Shown here: piece after piece, positions 8,581-16,760 of the stretch
Numbering within the stretch: the first letter of the stretch is position 1
Layout: each line of letters opens with the position of its first letter
DNA from: JAWKIJ01 sp041394325
GTDB lineage: Bacteria; Actinomycetota; Acidimicrobiia; Acidimicrobiales; Microtrichaceae
Assembly (NCBI GenBank): GCA_041394325.1
Contig: JAWKIJ010000001.1
Location: 2,666,001-2,730,000, forward strand
DNA length: 64,000 nt
Direction: 5' to 3'
Program-made: the position numbers and the translations under genes
The notes under the pieces: model-generated
What the model saw: the letters and a program-made list of their open reading frames with translations, nothing else
Told to the model about the DNA's origin: nothing
Database searches by the model: none

Positions 8581-10020
8581 ATGAGTGCCACCACTCCGAC
8601 GCCCGCGCGCGGCGGGCCACGCCCCGCGTGTTGGGCTCCCCGGAGGGCGCTGTACTTCCAGCCCGACGGTGAGGTGCTCGCCTGCTGCGTCTCGGGTTGG
8701 AACCTCGGCACCGTGACCGGGCCCCACCGTCGGTCGCTTGCCGACATCTGGTCCGGAGCGGCGGCCCAACTGCTCCGCGAGCGTCTCGACGAGGGCCGAT
8801 TCGACCTCGGATGCCAGGAATGCGAGGCCGCGATCGAGGCGGGTGGTCGCGGCGGATCGATGCCCGCGGCATTCGACCGATTCGCCGTCGACGAGGCGCA
8901 CGGGTTCCCGCAGATGATGGACTTCGCGTTGTCGTCGCGCTGCAACCTCCAATGCGTGATGTGCAACGGCGAGCTCTCCTCCTCCATCCGTACCCAACGC
9001 GAACACCGACCACCGATGGCCCCGGCCTACGACGACCGGTTCTTCGAAGAGCTCGATCCCTTCCTGGACCACCTCCGACGGGCGTTGTTCAAGGGTGGCG
9101 AGCCGTTCCTGGCGCGGGAGAACCGCGTGGTCTGGGACCGGCTCATCGAGAAGGGGTCCGGCGCCTCGATCGTCATCACGACCAACGGCACCGTCTGGAA
9201 CGACGAGGTCGAGCACTACATCCGCTCACTTCGTGCGGATCTGAGCATTTCCGTGGACGCCGTGTCCCCCGACCTCCTGGAATCGATCCGGCTGGGGGTG
9301 GACGGCCGTCGCCTCTGGCGGACGATCGACACCGCCGTCGCCCTCGCGGAGGAACTCGGCACCTGGATCACCCTCAACATGTGCCTGATGACCACCAACT
9401 GGCAGGAGCTGCCCGACTTCCTCCGACGGGCGGATCGTCTCCGGGTCAGCGCGAACGTCATCCACGTCAACCAGCCGGAACGCTACGACCTCACAAGGCT
9501 CCCCCCGGACGAACTCACGACGATCGTCGCCGAGCTCCGGTCGCGCACGCCGTCGTTCCGAGACGAGGCGACTGCCGATATCTGGGAGCGAACGCTCGAC
9601 CGGCTCGACCACGTCGGCACCCGGGAGCCGTCCTTCCACAAGCAGCCGGTGGTCCGGGTCGAGGAGCCGACCGTCAAGTCGGCGGTCTCCAGGAGGGGAA
9701 GGGGCGAACCGCTCCGGTTCGTAATGGTCGACGGCGTGATCGTCGAAGCCGACTGCCCGAGTTGGGCAGAACGCCTCGACCCGACGCGATGGATCGGCGT
9801 TTCCCAATCCGACCTCCCTCGTCGGGTTGCGGAGTTCCTCGGTGCTCGCGTCGAGACCGGCGCCACCCACCTTTCGGCCGGAGACGTCCTCGAGTCCGAG
9901 CTCGCGATCCACTTCGACGACGAGTCATGGCACCTTCATTGCAAGGGAGGCTCGCTCGACTCGGAAGGCACGCGGACGCTCTGGATGGTCGTTCGGGTCG
10001 ATGGCGACCCCGGGGAGTAG
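8581..10020 (+). CDS. Radical SAM protein with N-terminal SPASM/twitch-like domain
   Basis: A 479-residue iron-sulphur enzyme of unknown substrate. The radical SAM cluster motif is CNLQCVMC (Cys121, Cys125, Cys128), followed by KGGEPFL and SISVDAVSP blocks typical of the partial TIM barrel. Unusually, the auxiliary-cluster domain comes first: Cys17, Cys35/36 in FQPDGEVLACC, the LGTV...SLADIW block, and Cys78 and Cys81, which together look like one half of a SPASM domain (twitch-type, enough Cys for one extra cluster). SPASM domains normally follow the barrel. Residues 350-479 carry no motif I recognise. ATG at 8581 has GAAGG eight bases upstream; a TACCCT at 8533-8538 could be the -10. I see no precursor peptide gene nearby, so a RiPP role is only a possibility. 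Confidence 0.85.
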   Translation: MSATTPTPARGGPRPACWAPRRALYFQPDGEVLACCVSGWNLGTVTGPHRRSLADIWSGAAAQLLRERLDEGRFDLGCQECEAAIEAGGRGGSMPAAFDRFAVDEAHGFPQMMDFALSSRCNLQCVMCNGELSSSIRTQREHRPPMAPAYDDRFFEELDPFLDHLRRALFKGGEPFLARENRVVWDRLIEKGSGASIVITTNGTVWNDEVEHYIRSLRADLSISVDAVSPDLLESIRLGVDGRRLWRTIDTAVALAEELGTWITLNMCLMTTNWQELPDFLRRADRLRVSANVIHVNQPERYDLTRLPPDELTTIVAELRSRTPSFRDEATADIWERTLDRLDHVGTREPSFHKQPVVRVEEPTVKSAVSRRGRGEPLRFVMVDGVIVEADCPSWAERLDPTRWIGVSQSDLPRRVAEFLGARVETGATHLSAGDVLESELAIHFDDESWHLHCKGGSLDSEGTRTLWMVVRVDGDPGE

Positions 10021-10091
10021 GCAACCCCGGAGCGAACTGCTCAGCACCGCACCATCGCGGCCGACGCGAGGAACGTCGCGTTTCGTGAGGG

Positions 10092-11168
10092 ATGGCGTTG
10101 GCAGAGTTTCCGGGGTCCCGAGCCCGCAGCCGAAGTGCCCGTCGTCGATCACGACGGCTGCGCCGCCTCGGCGCCGTCGGGGCCGTTCTGTTGGCGGGTG
10201 CGTCCTGCCGGATGGTCCTGTCGTTGCGTGCGCCCCTCCGGCTGGAGGTAGCGGTCGTTCACCCCTCCCGCGCGTCGCTCCTCGCGATACCTCCCGGGGC
10301 GGACACGGAGGTCGTCGTCGAGGTCGCAAATCGCGGTGCGGCCGACGCGCGACGGATCATCGTGTCGGTCGGAGACGGCGACTGCGGAGAGATCGCCCGA
10401 CTCGGCGTCCACGAGCGCGTCCGACGAACCTGCACGCTCCGCTACGACGCCGTGTCAGAGGTCGTGCGCAGCCTCGAGGTGCGGGCCACGGGCGAACCCG
10501 CCGCTCCCCTCGATCGCCTCGGGGATCCCGATCCACGGGGGTGGACGGCCGTTGCCCGTCTCGCCGTGTCGAACGCGGCGCGCCGCTGTCCCGACTACGA
10601 GGCCGTGTTCGCCACGACCCGGCGCTCCCGCTCCGGCGGCACCGTCGCCCTCCACCCGTCGGGAGCCGTGGGCGACGCCACGATGGGGCAGTTGGCGGTC
10701 CGCTGGAATGCGGCCATCACGTCGATGGCCCAGGCGGGGTGCGGCCTCGATCTGTCGGGCGTACGCCTTCGGTCGCCCGATGGTGAGTTCGGGACGGGGG
10801 GAGCGATGGACGACAACGTGGCATGGACCGCGCGTCTGGGTTCCGACGGTTCGACCGTGAGGGGCTTCTCGGTGACCGTGCCGTCGGGGGCCGCCGTCTC
10901 GGCGTCGGATCTCCGATGGTTGTTCGCCTCGATCGCCGCGACCGACGCCGCCCAGGCCGAGGCCTTCGCCCCCGCCACCATCGCCGGACGCACCCCGACA
11001 GAGGCGCCGGTCTCGAGACTCGCACCGGGCTGGACACGGCCCCAGGGGGATTCGGTCGGCGTCCTCGGCGAGGCGAAGCTGGCCTGTGGCGCGGTGATTC
11101 CCGAGGTGTCGTTCGCGGTCACGTCGGACCCCTCCGACGGGGTGACGGTCTCGCTCGACCGCTGTTGA
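10092..11168 (+). CDS. Secreted or lipid-anchored protein of unknown function, CARDB-like N-terminal domain
   Basis: A 358-residue protein without a recognised family. A very basic start (RARSRSARRRSRRLRRL) leads into a short hydrophobic stretch and LLAGASC, which could be a lipobox with Cys39. Residues 50-130 look like a CARDB/Ig-type adhesion fold (GADTEVVVEVANRGAADARRIIVSV). The remainder contains Cys residues spaced as if disulphide bonded and ends in Cys. The ATG at 10092 directly abuts GAGGG; an in-frame TTG at 10098 has the same GAGGG at a better six-base distance and may be the true start. Seventy-two bases downstream of the radical SAM gene on the same strand, so it may be co-transcribed; it converges with pyrC. 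Confidence 0.75.
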   Translation: MALAEFPGSRARSRSARRRSRRLRRLGAVGAVLLAGASCRMVLSLRAPLRLEVAVVHPSRASLLAIPPGADTEVVVEVANRGAADARRIIVSVGDGDCGEIARLGVHERVRRTCTLRYDAVSEVVRSLEVRATGEPAAPLDRLGDPDPRGWTAVARLAVSNAARRCPDYEAVFATTRRSRSGGTVALHPSGAVGDATMGQLAVRWNAAITSMAQAGCGLDLSGVRLRSPDGEFGTGGAMDDNVAWTARLGSDGSTVRGFSVTVPSGAAVSASDLRWLFASIAATDAAQAEAFAPATIAGRTPTEAPVSRLAPGWTRPQGDSVGVLGEAKLACGAVIPEVSFAVTSDPSDGVTVSLDRC

Positions 11169-11198
11169 GCACCCGGTCGACACGGCCCGCTGGGGCGT

Positions 11199-12488
11199 TC
11201 AGCGCTGCGCGACGGCGTCGATGACCACCGGAACGCCTCGATGGACGGTGTGCCGGACCCTGCCGCGTACCTCCCGGCCGACGTAGGGGACGTTCCTGGA
11301 GCGGCTCGCACCACCCGACGCGTCGATGGTCCAGGTGGCCGTGGGGTCGATCACACACAGGTTCGCGACCCTGCCGGGGGCGACCGCTCCGTGGCGATCC
11401 GCGATCCCGGCGATGGCGGCGGGTCGCCAGGACAGCAGCGCGAGCACCTCGGCGACGGAGAGGTCCAGCTCGGTCAGGGCCAGCGCCAGCGCGTACTCCA
11501 GACCCAACATCCCCGGAGGCGCCTGGTCGAAGGGGAGCTCCTTCTCGTTCGCCGGATGCGGTGCATGGTCCGTGGCGATCGCATCGACCGTCCCACGACG
11601 CAGACCCGCTTTCACGGCCGCGACGTCGTCGGATGTCCGAAGTGGTGGGTGCACCTTGAAGACGGGATCGAAGGACGAACAGCACTCGTCGGTGAGTGTG
11701 AAATGATGTGGCGCCACCTCGCAGGTGACCGGGAGCCCCGCGGACTTGGCGGCATCGATCGTCGCGATCGAACCGGCCGTCGACATGTGCAGGAAGTGCA
11801 TCCTCGCACCGGTGAGGCGGACCAGGGCGATGTCGCGCATGACCATCAGCTCCTCGGCCTCCGCCGGCTGACCGGCGAGGCCGAGCCGGGCGGACACCGC
11901 ACCTTCGTGCATGCAGGTCCCGCGACTGAGCTCGGCCACCTCGCAGTGTTGGGCCAGCGTGACCCCGAGGTCGGACGCGTACTCCAACGCGCGACGCATC
12001 AGCCCGACGTCGTTCACCCCTGAACCGTCGTCGGTGAACAGCCGGACACCCATGGATGCGAGCTCCGCCATGGGGGCCAGCCGCTCCCCCTGACGCCCCA
12101 CCGTGATCGCACCGGCCACCTCGACGTCGCACAATGCCCGTCGGGCGAGGGTCCGGATCTCGGTGACGACCGCTGCCGAATCGACCGTCGGGGTCGTGTT
12201 GGGCATCGCCACCACGGCGGTGTAGCCCCCGAGCGCCGCCGCCCGGCTCCCCGACTCGACGGTCTCGGCCTCCTCGCGGCCGGGTTCGCGGAGATGGGTG
12301 TGCAGGTCGACGAGACCGGGGGCCACCACGCATCCGGACGCGTCGAGGATCCGGTCGCCAGTGAGATCTCCCGCGACGGCCGCCACGACGCCGTCGCGGA
12401 TGGCCACGTCGGCGAAGCGCTCCCCGGAGCCGTCGAGGACCCTGCCGCCCTTGAGCACCAGGGTCGAGCCGTCCGAACCGGTCGTCAC
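11199..12488 (-). CDS. pyrC: Dihydroorotase
   Basis: Zinc enzyme that cyclises carbamoyl aspartate to dihydroorotate, the third step of pyrimidine synthesis. The 429-residue length and motifs fit the class I (PyrC/AllB-like) amidohydrolases: the metal-binding DLHTHLREPG at about residue 63, HFLHMSTAGS, VAPHHFTL and ATDHAPH near residue 305. The GTG start at 12488 overlaps the pyrB stop (GTGA), the usual sign of coupled translation. Last gene of the pyrR-pyrB-pyrC operon; its end faces the secreted-protein gene 30 bases away. Confidence 0.97.
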   Translation of the reverse strand: MTTGSDGSTLVLKGGRVLDGSGERFADVAIRDGVVAAVAGDLTGDRILDASGCVVAPGLVDLHTHLREPGREEAETVESGSRAAALGGYTAVVAMPNTTPTVDSAAVVTEIRTLARRALCDVEVAGAITVGRQGERLAPMAELASMGVRLFTDDGSGVNDVGLMRRALEYASDLGVTLAQHCEVAELSRGTCMHEGAVSARLGLAGQPAEAEELMVMRDIALVRLTGARMHFLHMSTAGSIATIDAAKSAGLPVTCEVAPHHFTLTDECCSSFDPVFKVHPPLRTSDDVAAVKAGLRRGTVDAIATDHAPHPANEKELPFDQAPPGMLGLEYALALALTELDLSVAEVLALLSWRPAAIAGIADRHGAVAPGRVANLCVIDPTATWTIDASGGASRSRNVPYVGREVRGRVRHTVHRGVPVVIDAVAQR

Positions 12489-13426
12489 GTCGCCGTCCTC
12501 TCGAGTGCGTCGAGCTGGGTGTCGGACCCCAACGCCGCGAACAGGACCGCTTGACGCACGGCGACCCCGTTGGCCACCTGCTGGGTGATGACCGCATTGG
12601 GAAGGTCCGCCACCTCGGGGGTGATCTCGATCCCGCGGATCATCGGCCCCGCGTGCATGATCAGCGCGTCGTCGCGCATGCGGGCCGCCCGTTCGGCGTT
12701 CAACGCGAAGCGATCGGTGTATTCGCGAAGGGTGGGGATGAGCGACTCGTGCATTCGCTCCGCCTGGATGCGCAGCACGTAGCAGATGTCGAGGTCGCCG
12801 ATAACGCCGTCAAGGTCGGAGGTGACCCGAACGGGCCATCCGTGGAGGCTCGGCGGGAGCAGGGTCGCCGGAGAGATCAACGTCACCGAGGCACCCATTC
12901 GTGTGAAGCCGTCCACACCCGAGCGTGCCACGCGGGAATGCCTGATGTCGCCGACGATCCCCACGTGCAGCCCGTCGAGTGCACCGAGATGCGACCGGGC
13001 GGTGTAGAGATCGATCAGCGACTGCGTGGGATGTTGGTGTGCTCCGTCCCCCGCGTTTATCACCACTGCGTCGGTCCATCGGCGGATGGTGTGGGGCACA
13101 CCCGGCGACCGGTGACGGATCACGATGGCGTCGATCCCCATCGCCGAGATCGTCTGGACGGTGTCGCGGAGCGACTCGCCCTTGTTGAGCGAACTCGCGC
13201 CGGCGGCGAAGCCCACCACCTCCGCCGAGAGTCGCCGCGCTGCCGTCTCGAAGCTGACGCGCGTCCTCGTCGAGTCCTCGAAGAACATCGACGCCACCGA
13301 CCGACCGCGGAGGGCCGGCACCGTGCGGATACTGCGCCGGCCCACCTCGACGAACCGGTCGGTGAGATCGAGCAGACGATCGATCTCGACTCGGTCGAGA
13401 TCGCCCACGTCGAGCAGATGCCTCAC
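12485..13426 (-). CDS. pyrB: Aspartate carbamoyltransferase catalytic chain
   Basis: Condenses carbamoyl phosphate (from CarAB at the left of this window) with aspartate. The 313-residue chain has the carbamoyl-phosphate loop FEDSTRTRVSFE near residue 50, ASSLNKGESLRDT, and the aspartate-domain HQHPTQSLID near 130. Overlaps pyrR by four bases (ATGA) and pyrC by four (GTGA). No pyrI regulatory chain is present in the window, as is normal for actinobacteria. Confidence 0.98.
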   Translation of the reverse strand: MRHLLDVGDLDRVEIDRLLDLTDRFVEVGRRSIRTVPALRGRSVASMFFEDSTRTRVSFETAARRLSAEVVGFAAGASSLNKGESLRDTVQTISAMGIDAIVIRHRSPGVPHTIRRWTDAVVINAGDGAHQHPTQSLIDLYTARSHLGALDGLHVGIVGDIRHSRVARSGVDGFTRMGASVTLISPATLLPPSLHGWPVRVTSDLDGVIGDLDICYVLRIQAERMHESLIPTLREYTDRFALNAERAARMRDDALIMHAGPMIRGIEITPEVADLPNAVITQQVANGVAVRQAVLFAALGSDTQLDALERTAT

Positions 13427-13989
13427 TTCACCATCTCCCCCAACTCGACGCCGGACGGGGAGACGTTCACCATCTCGTCGCGCCGGGTCGGCAGGTTCTT
13501 GCCGACGTAGTCGGGGCGGATGGGCAGCTCGCGGTGGCCGCGGTCGATCATCACCGCGAGTTGCACCGAACGCGGACGCCCGTATGCGCCGAGCGCGTCG
13601 AGCGCGGCGCGTATCGTCCGTCCGGTGAACAACACGTCGTCCACGAGCACGACGTCGGAGCCGTCCACGTCGAAGGGGATGTCGGTGACCTCCTCCGCGA
13701 GGACAGGTCGCAGCCCGATGTCGTCGCGGTAGAACGCGACGTCGAGCCGCCCCACATCGGGACGGTCGCCTTCGATCTCCTCGAGCGTCTCGGCAAGCGC
13801 CTCCGCGAGTGGGACCCCACCGGTCTGCAGGCCCAACAGGCGCACACGGTGCAGGCCGTGGTTGTGCTCGACGATCTCGTGTGCCATGCGCCGGATCGCC
13901 CGCTCGACGTCCTCGGCTCCCATCACGGTGGACCGCGCGACGAACTCCGCGCCGTAGGGAGGTGTCCCGCGTCGCTCACGTTCGCCCAT
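13423..13989 (-). CDS. pyrR: Bifunctional pyr operon RNA-binding regulator / uracil phosphoribosyltransferase
   Basis: PyrR binds UMP and a conserved hairpin in pyr mRNA to turn the operon down when pyrimidines are plentiful, and has uracil phosphoribosyltransferase activity. The 188-residue product has the type I PRTase fold with the PRPP loop DVVLVDDVLFTGRTIRAALDAL at about residues 110-131 and the basic face expected for RNA binding (RRMAHEIVEHN, LLGLQTGG). ATG at 13989 with GAGG eight bases upstream. First gene of pyrR-pyrB-pyrC, preceded by an RNA motif (see 14033-14062) that it very probably binds. Confidence 0.95.
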   Translation of the reverse strand: MGERERRGTPPYGAEFVARSTVMGAEDVERAIRRMAHEIVEHNHGLHRVRLLGLQTGGVPLAEALAETLEEIEGDRPDVGRLDVAFYRDDIGLRPVLAEEVTDIPFDVDGSDVVLVDDVLFTGRTIRAALDALGAYGRPRSVQLAVMIDRGHRELPIRPDYVGKNLPTRRDEMVNVSPSGVELGEMVK

Positions 13990-14032
13990 CGCGTCCTCGT
14001 CTCCCGCGGCGGTGAACCGTGGCCCGGCCGCC

Positions 14033-14062
14033 GGGTGTCCGTGGGAGCCTCGCCGGACACCC
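14033..14062 (-). promoter_or_regulatory. PyrR-binding RNA hairpin in the pyrR leader
   Basis: On the minus strand, bases 14058 to 14046 read GTCCGGCGAGGCT, which fits the published PyrR-binding consensus ARUCCNGNGAGGYU at every position except its first A. The motif sits in a 9-bp inverted repeat (14033-14041 with 14054-14062), 44 bases upstream of the pyrR start. Two folds are possible: the long stem, or a short CC/GG stem presenting the GGCGA loop above a GGG/CCC lower stem, which is the PyrR-bound form in the family. Whether control here is by attenuation or by translational repression, as reported in mycobacteria, cannot be settled: I see no T-tailed terminator between the motif and pyrR, which slightly favours translational control. 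Confidence 0.65.
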
Positions 14063-14100
14063 CGTACCGGTCGGGGGTACCGACCCAGGCGGCCTTCCGA

Positions 14101-14120
14101 GCCGGTCGTTCCCGACCGGC
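14101..14120. repeat. Perfect 8-bp inverted repeat between gdhA and pyrR
   Basis: GCCGGTCG and CGACCGGC are separated by TTCC. The element lies 74 bases upstream of the gdhA start and about 110 bases upstream of pyrR in the divergent intergenic region. It could be an operator for either gene or a stem in one of the leaders. A second, weaker inverted repeat (GGTCGG...CCGACC) sits at 14069-14085. Confidence 0.4.
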
Positions 14121-14193
14121 CCCCGACCGCCGCGACGCGCGGCACCCTCGTCGCGGGATCCGGAACGACCCGGTCGAGCAAACGAGGAGCGCG

Positions 14194-15599
14194 ATGAGTG
14201 CAGCATTGTCCGTGGACGAAGTGATCGAGGCGGTGATCGATCGCAGCCCCCACCAACCGGAGTTCCATCAGGCCCTCCGAGCCGTCGCGGCCCCGTTGGC
14301 GCCGTTCCTCGCCGAGCACCCAATCCTCGTTCGACTCAAGATCCTCGAGCGCATGTGCGAGCCCGAGCGGGAGGTGATCTTCCGGGTGCCCTGGGTCGAC
14401 GACGCCGGCGAGATCCACATCGCCCGCGGCTACCGGGTGCAGTTCAACAGCGCGCTCGGACCGTACAAGGGCGGGCTCCGCTTCCATCCGACGGTGAACC
14501 TCAGCGTGATGAAGTTCCTCGGTCTGGAGCAGACGATGAAGAACGCGCTCACCGGATTGGGCCTGGGATCGGCCAAGGGGGGTTCGGACTTCGATCCGAA
14601 GGGCCGCACCGACGGCGAGGTGATGCGTTTCTGCCAGAGCTTCATGACGTCCTTGTACGGCTACATCGGCCACGACCTCGACGTGCCCGCCGGTGATATC
14701 GGTGTCTCGACCCGTGAGATCGGATTCCTGTTCGGGCAGTACCGCCGACTCACCGGCCACCACGAGTCCGGGGTGCTCACGGGCAAGGGACTCGGATGGG
14801 GCGGTGCGGCATTGCGGACCGAGGCCACCGGATACGGCCTGGTGTACTTCACCCAGCATCTCCTCGAGAGCCGCTCCGCGGACGGCCACCTGCGCCACCT
14901 CCAGGCGGACGCCGCCGCCCGACACGGTCGTGACGTCAGCGGTTTCGCCGGTGCGACGGTCATCGTCTCGGGAGCGGGCAACGTCGCCGTCCACGCGATC
15001 GAGAAGGCGGTGTCGCTCGGTGCTCGCGTCGTGGCCTGCAGCGATTCGACGGGGACCCTCCTCGACGAGGCGGGAATCGACGTACGGCTCCTCAAGACGG
15101 TCAAGCTCGACCACCGTGGTTCGCTGGAGGAGTACGCCGCAGAGCGCCCCGGCGCCGAGGTCCGACCGGGCCATCGCGTCTGGGAGGTCCCCTGTGACGT
15201 CGCGCTCGCGTGCGCGACCCAGAACGAGTTGGACGAAGACGACGCGGCCACCCTCATCGACAACGGCTGCATCGTCGTCGCCGAAGGAGCGAACATGCCG
15301 TGCACGCCGGGAGCGGTCGCCCGCTTCCGCGACGCGGGGGTCGCGTTCGGGCCCGGCAAGGCGGCCAACGCGGGCGGGGTCGCCGTCTCGGGCTTCGAGA
15401 TGCGCCAGAACGCCGCCCGCGACCACTGGAGCGTGTGCAGAAGACCGACGAGCGCCTCTCACTGACGATGAGGACGATCCACGACCACTGCGCCCGGACG
15501 GCACACCGCTACGGCGCCGACGGCGACCTGCTGACCGGTGCCGACATCGCCGGCTTCGAGAGGGTTGCGATCGCCATGGCCGCCCAGGGCCTCATCTGA
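14194..15599 (+). CDS. gdhA: NADP-type glutamate dehydrogenase, frame interrupted near the 3-prime end
   Basis: Interconverts 2-oxoglutarate plus ammonia and glutamate. The hexameric bacterial type is evident: YRVQFNSALGPYKGGLRFHP, the catalytic region GLGSAKGGSDFDPKG, a dinucleotide fold at GATVIVSGAGNVAVHAIEKA, and ANAGGVAVSGFEMRQNA. The frame used from ATG 14194 (GAGGAG upstream) breaks at about 15428 just after RDHW; the expected C-terminal helix continues in another frame as ERVQKTDERLSLTMRTIHDHC to the stop at 15599. Adding one G at the GG of the Trp codon restores a 468-residue protein. Since the continuation is exactly the family's C-terminus, a base missed in sequencing is the likeliest cause. 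Divergent from pyrR. Confidence 0.92.
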
Positions 15600-15641
15600 T
15601 CCTCTGCGAGAGTGACGACCGGCGGAACGGGTGGCACCGGG

Positions 15642-16109
15642 TCATGCCGCCGGGGGACGCAGTTCGGCCGCGGCGGCGGCGAGTACCCCGTTGACGAACC
15701 GTCCGGAATCGTCGGTGGAATAGCTGTTCGCCAACTCGACCGCCTCGTTGAGCACCACCGCGGTGGGTACCTCGGGTTCGTGGCCGAGTTCGTACACCCC
15801 GATCCGAAGGATGGCCCGGTCGATGGCGGGCATCCGCTCCAACGGCCACTCCCTGCTGAGGCGCCCGATCACCGCGTTGATCGCCTCGCCATGTCGTTCG
15901 ACGCCACGGATCAGTCCGTCGGTGTACGGATCCAAACCCACCGCCTGGTCCGCGACGATGCCCTCGGCGTCCAAACCGCGTTGGGAGGCCTCGTACACCA
16001 ACAGGAGTGCACGTTCCCGCGCCTCCCGACGTCCGACCCCACCGAGTGGCCGCTCGACGCGCGGTCGCCGGGGCGAACGCGCGGCGGTGGTGGGGCCCGT
16101 CGGCGTCAC
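15642..16109 (-). CDS. nusB: Transcription antitermination factor NusB
   Basis: NusB binds boxA RNA with NusE (S10) and supports rRNA antitermination. The 155-residue protein has a basic leader followed by the helical NusB core: RREARERALLLVYEASQRG, then LIRGVERH, and the characteristic PAIDRAILRIGVYEL and VVLNEAVELANSYSTDDSGRFVNGVL. The GTG at 16109 is the furthest reasonable start; a shorter form beginning nearer GRREARER is possible. Directly downstream of efp (27-base gap), the same pairing as in mycobacteria. Confidence 0.95.
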   Translation of the reverse strand: MTPTGPTTAARSPRRPRVERPLGGVGRREARERALLLVYEASQRGLDAEGIVADQAVGLDPYTDGLIRGVERHGEAINAVIGRLSREWPLERMPAIDRAILRIGVYELGHEPEVPTAVVLNEAVELANSYSTDDSGRFVNGVLAAAAAELRPPAA

Positions 16110-16136
16110 CGCCCCCCGATCCCCGGAGAGGGGTCC

Positions 16137-16706
16137 TCAGGCGTTGGCACGGGTGATGTACTCGCCGGTCCGGGTGTCCACCCGGATCACGTCGTCGGGC
16201 CCCACGAACAGCGGTACCTGAACGACAAGACCGGTCACCAACGTCGCCGGCTTGCGGGCACCCGACACCCTGTCGCCCTGCACCCCCGGTTCCGTCTCGG
16301 CGATCGGGAGGTCGACCGCGGCCGGGAGCTCCAGGCCGATGATCTCGTCGCCGAACATCTGGACCGCGGCGGTCATGTTCTCAAGCAGGTACCCCTTCGC
16401 CTCACCCAGGGACGTCGGCGGTACGGCGAGCTGCTCGTAGGTGTTGGTGTCCATGAACACGTAGTCGTTGCCGTCGTGATACAGGTACTGCATCTCCCGC
16501 TTCTCGACGAAGGCACGCTCCATCTTCTCGCCGGCGCGGAAGGTCCGGTCGAGCACCGCTCCGGTTCGGACGTTCTTCATCGTCGTGCGGACGAACGCAC
16601 CACCCTTGCCCGGTTTGACGTGTTGGAACTCGACCAGTTGGAACAGCCCGTCCGGGAGGTCGAGTGTGATGCCGTTCTTGAAGTCCGCCGTGGAGATCTG
16701 CGCCAT
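16137..16706 (-). CDS. efp: Elongation factor P
   Basis: EF-P relieves ribosome stalling on polyproline stretches. 189 residues in three beta-barrel domains: KOW-like N-domain with the loop PGKGGAF (Lys34 at its tip, the residue modified or left bare depending on the species), the central domain DRTFRAGEKMERAFVEKREMQYLYHDG and the C-terminal OB domain ending RVDTRTGEYITRA. No EpmA/EpmB-type modifying enzyme is visible, as expected in actinobacteria. ATG 16706 gives the family N-terminus MAQISTADF; a longer in-frame start at 16745 adds an unconserved tail. Sits 54 bases after pepQ. Confidence 0.97.
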   Translation of the reverse strand: MAQISTADFKNGITLDLPDGLFQLVEFQHVKPGKGGAFVRTTMKNVRTGAVLDRTFRAGEKMERAFVEKREMQYLYHDGNDYVFMDTNTYEQLAVPPTSLGEAKGYLLENMTAAVQMFGDEIIGLELPAAVDLPIAETEPGVQGDRVSGARKPATLVTGLVVQVPLFVGPDDVIRVDTRTGEYITRANA

Positions 16707-16760
16707 GTGGTTATCCGTGCGTGCCGTGGTGACCGTGAGCACCACCGGGTGGGCGTCGGA

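Noticed and set aside
13534..14193. Upstream in-frame extension of gdhA over pyrR
   Set aside because: The extension is antisense to pyrR and unconserved; GdhA begins at 14194 with GAGGAG upstream.
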